From an uncultured Christensenellaceae bacterium (GTDB taxonomy: Bacteria; Bacillota; Clostridia; Christensenellales; Borkfalkiaceae): 17,794 bases of DNA. The notes below the pieces were generated by a model. That model was not told the origin of the DNA. It was given only the letters and a program-made list of their open reading frames with translations, and did no database searches. The translations under genes were made by a program, and so were the position numbers. The DNA lies in assembly GCA_910588645.1 (NCBI GenBank), contig CAJUOY010000024.1:1-17794 (forward strand), written 5' to 3'. This document shows positions 13,722 through 17,794 of this stretch, piece after piece. How positions within the stretch are numbered: position 1 is the first letter of the stretch; each line of letters begins with the position of its first letter.

Positions 13722-14006
13722 ATGACAATTAAACCTTTATTCGATAAAGTAGTCGTTGAAAACCTCAAGGCTGAGGAAAAGACTAAAAGCGGTCTTTATC
13801 TTACCGCGGCATCACAGGAAAAGCCCGCAACTTGTCTTGTAGTTGCAGTCGGCCCCGGCGGACTTGTGGACGGAAAGGACGTAAAAATGCAAGTTAAAGT
13901 CGGCGACAAAGTTCTGCTTGCCAAATATAGCGGCACCGAAGTTAAAGTCGACGATAAAGAATATACAATAATCCGTCAGAGTGATATTCTGGCAATAGTT
14001 GAATAA
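13722..14006 (+). CDS. groES: co-chaperonin GroES
   Basis: A 94-residue GroES (Hsp10) that caps the GroEL ring. The start IKPLFDKVVVENL, the mobile-loop region EEKTKSGLYLTAASQEKP (18-35), VVAVGPGGLVDGKDV (40-54), VKVGDKVLLAKYSGTEVKVD and the C-terminal YTIIRQSDILAIVE all match the family, at normal length. The usual GDRV after the start is FDKV. GGAGG lies 10 bases before the ATG. groEL follows after 13 bases. The pair is divergent from the dCMP deaminase operon. Confidence 0.97.
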   Translation: MTIKPLFDKVVVENLKAEEKTKSGLYLTAASQEKPATCLVVAVGPGGLVDGKDVKMQVKVGDKVLLAKYSGTEVKVDDKEYTIIRQSDILAIVE

Positions 14007-14019
14007 GGAGAAATTAATT

Positions 14020-15648
14020 ATGGCTAAACAGATTAAATATGGCGATGAAGCAAGAAAGTTGCTTGAAAACGGTGTAAACATCGTTGCTGATACCGTTAAA
14101 ATCACTTTGGGCCCCAAGGGTAGAAATGTAGTTTTGGATAAGAAATACGGCGCTCCTCTCATAACCAACGACGGTGTGACTATAGCAAAGGAAATCGAAC
14201 TTGAAGATCCGTTCGAAAATATGGGCGCGCAACTCGTTAAGGAAGTTTCCACAAAAACCAACGACGTGGCGGGCGACGGAACCACCACCGCTGTTGTACT
14301 TGCACAGGCGATCGTCAGAGAAGGACTTAAAAATCTTGCGGCAGGAGCAAACCCTATTATATTGAAAAAAGGAATTTCCGCCGCGGTTGATACGGCAGTT
14401 GCAAAGATACAGTCCATTTCTAAACCCGTAGAAAATAAACTTGCAATTTCGCAGGTAGCTTCTATTTCTGCGGGCGATGAAAAGATTGGCGAACTTATCG
14501 CAAATGCAATGGAGATTGTCGGAAAAGACGGTGTAATTACCGTTGAAGAAGGAAAAACTATGGCTACAGAATTGTCTACCGTTGAGGGTATGCAGTTCGA
14601 TCGCGGTTACGCTTCCGCCTATATGGTTACTAACACGGACAAAATGGAAGCAGTGCTCGATAATCCTTATATTCTTATAACGGATAAAAAGATCTCCTCC
14701 CTTCAAGAAATATTGCCCGTAATCGAGCCTATTGCTCAGCAAGGCGCAAGACTTCTTATTATTGCGGAAGACGTTGAGGGCGACGCGCTGGCTGCTCTCA
14801 TAGTAAATAAACTGAAAGGTGTGCTCAACTGCGTTGCGGTTAAAGCTCCCGGCTTTGGCGACAGGCGTAAGGCAATGTTGGAAGATATTGCAATACTTAC
14901 GGGCGGAACCGTCATTTCCAGCGATCTTGGTTATGAGTTCAAAGACGTAACTACCGATATGCTTGGTAGAGCGGCACAAGTAAAAGTCGATAAAGACAAT
15001 ACTACTATTATCGACGGTACAGGTAAAGCGGCCGATATTAAATCCAGAGTCGCTTCGATTAAGGCGCAAATTGCAGAAACAACTTCTGATTATGACAGAG
15101 AAAAATTGCAGGAAAGACTTGCTAAACTTGCGGGCGGTGTTGCGGTAATCAACGTCGGTGCTGCAACCGAAGTTGAAATGAAGGAAAAGAAACTGCGTAT
15201 CGAGGATGCTTTGGCTGCTACTCGCGCTGCGGTTGAAGAAGGTATCGTGCCCGGCGGCGGCGTTGCTCTCCTCTCCGCAATTCCTAATCTTGAAAAATTG
15301 ATTGAAACGCTTTCCGGCGACGAAAAGACAGGCGCAACTATAGTTATGAAAGCAATCGAAGCGCCTGTTCGCCAAATAGCAAAGAATGCGGGCTACGACG
15401 GCTCTGTTATCGTAAACAATATTCTTAACAGCAAGAAAGCGAATTACGGTTTTGACGCGCTTAAAAACGTCTATACCGACATGGTTGCAAGCGGAATAAT
15501 CGATCCTACGAAAGTATCGCGTTCTGTTCTTCAAAACGCGGCGTCGGTTGCTTCTACTCTTCTGACAACCGAAAGCATTGTTACCGATATACCCGCTCCC
15601 GCTGTTCCTCCGGTAGGCGGAAATCCCGATATGGGCGGAATGTACTAA
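14020..15648 (+). CDS. groEL: chaperonin GroEL
   Basis: A 542-residue GroEL (Hsp60), which forms the double-ring folding chamber. Nucleotide-site motifs are LGPKGRNVVLDK (30-41) and VAGDGTTTA (83-91) with the ATPase Asp86; VEEGIVPGGGVALL lies in the second equatorial half, and the flexible tail ends NPDMGGMY, a short form of the GGM tail. Length is normal. The ATG at 14020 is preceded by AAGGAG with 9 bases spacing, overlapping the groES stop; an in-frame TTG at 13999 lies inside groES and is not used. Transcription ends at the strong hairpin at 15665-15694. The G+C of wobble positions is higher than in neighbouring genes, as expected for a highly expressed gene. Confidence 0.98.
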   Translation: MAKQIKYGDEARKLLENGVNIVADTVKITLGPKGRNVVLDKKYGAPLITNDGVTIAKEIELEDPFENMGAQLVKEVSTKTNDVAGDGTTTAVVLAQAIVREGLKNLAAGANPIILKKGISAAVDTAVAKIQSISKPVENKLAISQVASISAGDEKIGELIANAMEIVGKDGVITVEEGKTMATELSTVEGMQFDRGYASAYMVTNTDKMEAVLDNPYILITDKKISSLQEILPVIEPIAQQGARLLIIAEDVEGDALAALIVNKLKGVLNCVAVKAPGFGDRRKAMLEDIAILTGGTVISSDLGYEFKDVTTDMLGRAAQVKVDKDNTTIIDGTGKAADIKSRVASIKAQIAETTSDYDREKLQERLAKLAGGVAVINVGAATEVEMKEKKLRIEDALAATRAAVEEGIVPGGGVALLSAIPNLEKLIETLSGDEKTGATIVMKAIEAPVRQIAKNAGYDGSVIVNNILNSKKANYGFDALKNVYTDMVASGIIDPTKVSRSVLQNAASVASTLLTTESIVTDIPAPAVPPVGGNPDMGGMY

Positions 15649-15664
15649 TTAAATCTTAAAATTA

Positions 15665-15694
15665 GCCCCTATGCGTTATCGCATAGGGGCTTTT
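15665..15694 (+). terminator. strong rho-independent terminator of groESL
   Basis: GCCCCTATGCG and CGCATAGGGGC form a perfect 11-bp stem with loop TTAT, followed by TTTT. It starts 17 bases after the groEL stop. On the other strand the stem is followed by TAATTTTAA, so it may also stop transcription of the convergent gene at 15707-16258. Confidence 0.93.
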
Positions 15695-15706
15695 ATAATG
15701 TTAAAA

Positions 15707-16258
15707 TTATTTGGTTCTGCTTAGATATGCTATCCTGATACCTTTCTTTTTAGGTTTATCCGTTTGAGGAATTACATCGGGAATGGTTACTTCAATCTCT
15801 TCTTCCAACGCGTTGCTTTCGGCTTTAATCTCGGGTTCTTCTACCTGATCCTCTATTGCTGTTTCGGGTTGATGTGAAGGAACGGACATAAAAGGCGCGC
15901 TTATTTCAACTTTAACGTTTACATTTTTTCCGCCCACTTCTTCTACAGCTTCATAAATCTGATCGTTATATATCTGCTCTTCGGTAATAGGCTCGGAATA
16001 AAGGAACGATTCGTCTATTTCTATGTTCATTCCCTCTAACTGTTGCATTCTTACGTAAGCGTGTGCGCAGGGATAGGGCAAATTTTTATTGCAAAATTCA
16101 CAGAAAGGCGCGTATTCGCCGCAAAGATCGCGACCATACATCTGGCTGTTGACGATTTTATCCACATCTATTGTCTTTTGAAGTAAAATAAGATTATCTC
16201 TATCCAATGTGCTGGGCATAGAAAGAAGCAATTTTAAAGGGGCCTGACTATTCCACAT
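15707..16258 (-). CDS. uncharacterised protein with a Cys/His cluster and acidic linker
   Basis: I do not recognise this 183-residue protein. It has no signal peptide or membrane helix. Residues 44-70 hold a compact cluster, Cys46-x6-Cys53-x2-Cys56-x7-Cys64-x-His66 (CGEYAPFCEFCNK then PYPCAHAYVRM), that could bind one zinc ion or an iron-sulfur centre. Residues about 75-105 and 125-160 are strongly acidic with low-complexity Glu/Pro/Val content, likely disordered, and the C-terminus turns basic (KPKKKGIRIAYLSRTK). AGGAG lies 8 bases before the ATG and a near-perfect sigma-A promoter precedes it, so it is a genuine, probably well-expressed gene. It lies between the PfkB-family gene and the convergent groEL; the location gives no functional hint. 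A role in nucleic-acid binding or protein contact is possible but only a guess. Confidence 0.8.
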   Translation of the reverse strand: MWNSQAPLKLLLSMPSTLDRDNLILLQKTIDVDKIVNSQMYGRDLCGEYAPFCEFCNKNLPYPCAHAYVRMQQLEGMNIEIDESFLYSEPITEEQIYNDQIYEAVEEVGGKNVNVKVEISAPFMSVPSHQPETAIEDQVEEPEIKAESNALEEEIEVTIPDVIPQTDKPKKKGIRIAYLSRTK

Positions 16259-16279
16259 ATTACAATCTCCTGTAATTCG

Positions 16280-16308
16280 ATTATAAACTATTTTATAATA
16301 CTTTTCAA
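16280..16308 (-). promoter_or_regulatory. sigma-A promoter of the Cys/His-cluster protein gene
   Basis: On the minus strand TTGAAA (16308-16303) and TATAAT (16285-16280) are exactly 17 bases apart. The start would be near 16273, about 15 bases before the ATG at 16258 and upstream of AGGAG. The -35 box is only 9 bases past the PfkB-family stop codon. Confidence 0.82.
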
Positions 16309-16316
16309 GTTAAATT

Positions 16317-17240
16317 TCATATTTCTTTTACAGAAAGAGTAGAAAAGATCTCATCAAACTTGCTTTTATTGAAAGATATACAGTCCGGAGAGGTTACTGC
16401 TGCGGTTCCTGCTGCGACTCCCGAACGTAAAATTATATCCAACGGTTGTCCTTTTACCAAGGCGTTTGATGCCGCTGCAACCATTCCGTCCCCCGCACCT
16501 ATGGTAGAATTCATTGCTACATTTACGCTTTTGGAATATAAGGTCTGAATCCCATCCGTTATTATCGCGCCGTTTTTACCAAGAGACAACAGGACACGTT
16601 TTGCGCCTTTATCTATGAGGCGACGGCAACCATCAAGCATTTCCGCTTTAGTACGCAGCTTGCGTTTCAAAGTTCTTTCCAGTTCTTCTATATTTGGTTT
16701 GATTAGATCTACACCATGTTCTAATGAACATAGCAACCTGTCACCCTCGGTATCTACTATTTTAAGTATTCCGTCGGGAACTGATTCAAGTATTTTTCCG
16801 TAATAATCAGGAGTCATTCCCTTTGCAAGGCTACCGGAGATTACTACAGCTTCACATTTTGCGGAAAGATTTTTTATCATGTCGAGCAGTTCCGCCTGTT
16901 TTTGTTCGGATACTGCCGGGCTTATGTCATTAACCTCCGTCAACATAGAGCGGTGATCTATGAATTTATAGTTTTCTCTGACACGGCCCTCGCTCCAAAC
17001 AAATTTATAAGGCACGCCTTCTTTGTGCAATTCGTGCTCAAACTGACTGCCATTTCCTTCGTACATAAAACCTGTTGCAAATACTGCGGAGTTTAATCTC
17101 GCCACGCCTATTGCAACGTTTATTGCTTTGCCTGTAAAAAATATCGTCTTACTTATAATAGTATTATTTTTACCGACGCTCAGCGAATCAACTTCTATAT
17201 TGACATCAATGCAAGGACTCAGACATACGGTTAAAATCAT
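16317..17240 (-). CDS. PfkB-family sugar kinase, 1-phosphofructokinase/tagatose-6-phosphate kinase type
   Basis: A 307-residue ribokinase-fold kinase. The start MILTVCLSPCIDVNIEVD resembles the FruK/LacC opening (TVTLNPSLD). The family's first signature, normally PGGKGINVA, reads FTGKAINVA (35-43), and SGSL (135-138) and VDTEGDRL (162-169) follow. The second signature TIGAGDGMVAAA (246-257) has the catalytic base Asp251, and IKPNIEEL (180-187) is typical of the 1-phosphofructokinase subgroup. The likely reaction is ATP-dependent phosphorylation of fructose 1-phosphate or tagatose 6-phosphate to the bisphosphate; the changed first motif keeps the exact substrate open. The ATG at 17240 was chosen because AAGGGG stands 6 bases upstream and the protein then starts at the first family strand. 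It follows pfkA after 60 bases containing a terminator-like hairpin, with no promoter of its own visible. Confidence 0.88.
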   Translation of the reverse strand: MILTVCLSPCIDVNIEVDSLSVGKNNTIISKTIFFTGKAINVAIGVARLNSAVFATGFMYEGNGSQFEHELHKEGVPYKFVWSEGRVRENYKFIDHRSMLTEVNDISPAVSEQKQAELLDMIKNLSAKCEAVVISGSLAKGMTPDYYGKILESVPDGILKIVDTEGDRLLCSLEHGVDLIKPNIEELERTLKRKLRTKAEMLDGCRRLIDKGAKRVLLSLGKNGAIITDGIQTLYSKSVNVAMNSTIGAGDGMVAAASNALVKGQPLDIILRSGVAAGTAAVTSPDCISFNKSKFDEIFSTLSVKEI

Positions 17241-17261
17241 TTCAATCCCCTTATTCCAAAC

Positions 17262-17285
17262 TAAAAGCCGCATTAAAGCGGCTAA
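17262..17285 (-). terminator. hairpin with T-run after pfkA
   Basis: AGCCGC and GCGGCT form a 6-bp GC-rich stem with a 6-base loop, followed on the minus strand by TTTTAGTTT. It lies 17 bases after the pfkA stop. Because the PfkB-family gene behind it has no visible promoter, it is probably a leaky terminator that sets the ratio of the two. Confidence 0.65.
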
Positions 17286-17300
17286 TCGTTATAATTTTAA

Positions 17301-17794
17301 TTACATCGAGATCATTTGAAGAGTTTCATAAAGCTCGTAATTGAACTTTTTCTTCATACTTACTGCTTCAATAATGTCCATATCGATTATTTCGTTTTTA
17401 TGAATGCCTACAACTCTGTTGCCTATACCGTCATTCAAGAGACGTACGGCTTTATTACCGAATTGAGCTGCCAACATTCTGTCTGCCATTGTGGGTGAAC
17501 CACCGCGTTGAATATGCCCTATTGTTGTGGGGCGTACGGAATAAGTCGTCACCGACTGTAACTGTTTTGCAAATTCCTCCGCAGTGCATACGCCTTCGGC
17601 TACGACTATTATATTCGAATGCTTGCCGTTTGCGCGCGAACGGTTGATTTTCATTACTATATCGTCAAGATCGAAAACAACCTCGGGAACAACGATTATT
17701 TCCGCACCGCTTGCTATTCCCGCATAAAGAGCTATATCTCCGCAACGTCTGCCCATAACCTCTACAACGGAAATTCTTTCGTGCGAGGTCATAG
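17301..17794 (-). CDS. pfkA: ATP-dependent 6-phosphofructokinase, C-terminal part
   Basis: The window holds only the last 164 codons or so; the N-terminal half with the ATP site lies beyond the right edge. PfkA phosphorylates fructose 6-phosphate to fructose 1,6-bisphosphate, the committed step of glycolysis. Seen here: TSHERISVVEVMGRRCGDIAL (split: TSHERI, then VVEVMGRRCG with the substrate-contacting Arg), the IVVAEGV block with its conserved Glu, and GHIQRGGSPTMADRMLA, containing the His and Arg that bind fructose 6-phosphate. The C-terminal helix ends LYETLQMISM, in line with bacterial PfkA length. The frame is open to the edge. The hairpin at 17262-17285 follows the stop. No frame break is seen. 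Confidence 0.96.
   Translation of the reverse strand, partial: MTSHERISVVEVMGRRCGDIALYAGIASGAEIIVVPEVVFDLDDIVMKINRSRANGKHSNIIVVAEGVCTAEEFAKQLQSVTTYSVRPTTIGHIQRGGSPTMADRMLAAQFGNKAVRLLNDGIGNRVVGIHKNEIIDMDIIEAVSMKKKFNYELYETLQMISM

Noticed and set aside
13812..14417. A 201-codon open frame antisense to groES/groEL
   Set aside because: It crosses both chaperonin genes on the wrong strand with no start signal; shadow of real coding sequence.
14014..15534. A 506-codon open frame antisense to groEL
   Set aside because: It is the mirror of strongly conserved groEL, has a Cys/Ser/Asn/Phe-rich low-quality composition, no family motif and no ribosome site; it arises from codon use of groEL.
1..17794. 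CRISPR array, insertion sequence, prophage or tandem repeat
   Set aside because: No spaced direct repeats, transposase, integrase or terminal inverted repeats were seen; nearly all bases are in conserved housekeeping genes.

Overview
The window reads as chromosomal core-metabolism DNA from a low-to-moderate G+C Gram-positive anaerobe, most likely a member of class Clostridia (Bacillota). The signs are strong GGAGG-type ribosome sites, textbook sigma-A promoters, an mmd/oad-type sodium-pump decarboxylase operon, the neighbour set flavoprotein / cmk / plsC / ispH, and an IspH frame that runs on past its normal end. The lineage is an inference; no rRNA is present. I see no phage, insertion sequence, CRISPR array or resistance cargo. 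Coding density is high and no gene-free stretch exceeds 150 bases.

Layout: (1) Bases 1-8691 hold one long minus-strand gene set, read right to left from a clear promoter at 8663-8691: a divergent acyl-CoA carboxyltransferase, OadG-like gamma/delta subunit, biotin carrier, OadB sodium-pump subunit, OadA/PycB carboxyltransferase, an HI0933-type flavoprotein, an AroH chorismate mutase fused to cytidylate kinase, PlsC and IspH (runs off the left edge, probably into an S1 part). (2) Bases 8727-10935, minus strand: a ProC-like reductase, RNase HI and a VTT/DedA-type membrane protein, ended by a terminator at 8727-8754. (3) Bases 10956-11102, plus strand: a single tRNA-Trp with its own promoter and terminator. 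(4) Bases 11152-13632, minus strand: dCMP deaminase, cyclophilin and adenylosuccinate lyase behind a strong promoter. (5) Bases 13650-15694, plus strand: groES-groEL ending in a strong terminator, with no CIRCE operator visible. (6) Bases 15707-17794, minus strand: 6-phosphofructokinase (runs off the right edge), a terminator-like hairpin, a PfkB-family sugar kinase, and a small unknown protein with a Cys/His cluster and its own promoter.

How the genes work together: the first five genes of region 1 have the order of a methylmalonyl-CoA decarboxylase operon (alpha, delta, biotin carrier, beta) with an oxaloacetate/pyruvate carboxyltransferase added at the end. One biotin carrier could therefore exchange carboxyl groups with two carboxyltransferases and with a sodium-exporting decarboxylase. 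Downstream genes in the same direction supply CMP/dCMP phosphorylation, chorismate to prephenate conversion, phosphatidate synthesis and isoprenoid precursors.

The points most worth a second look are the AroH-Cmk fusion, the two-carboxyltransferase sodium-pump operon, the loss of canonical oxyanion motifs in its acyl-CoA carboxyltransferase, the altered active-site motifs of the ProC-like protein, and the in-frame continuation of IspH with a possible internal start. No clearly new multi-gene system was found.
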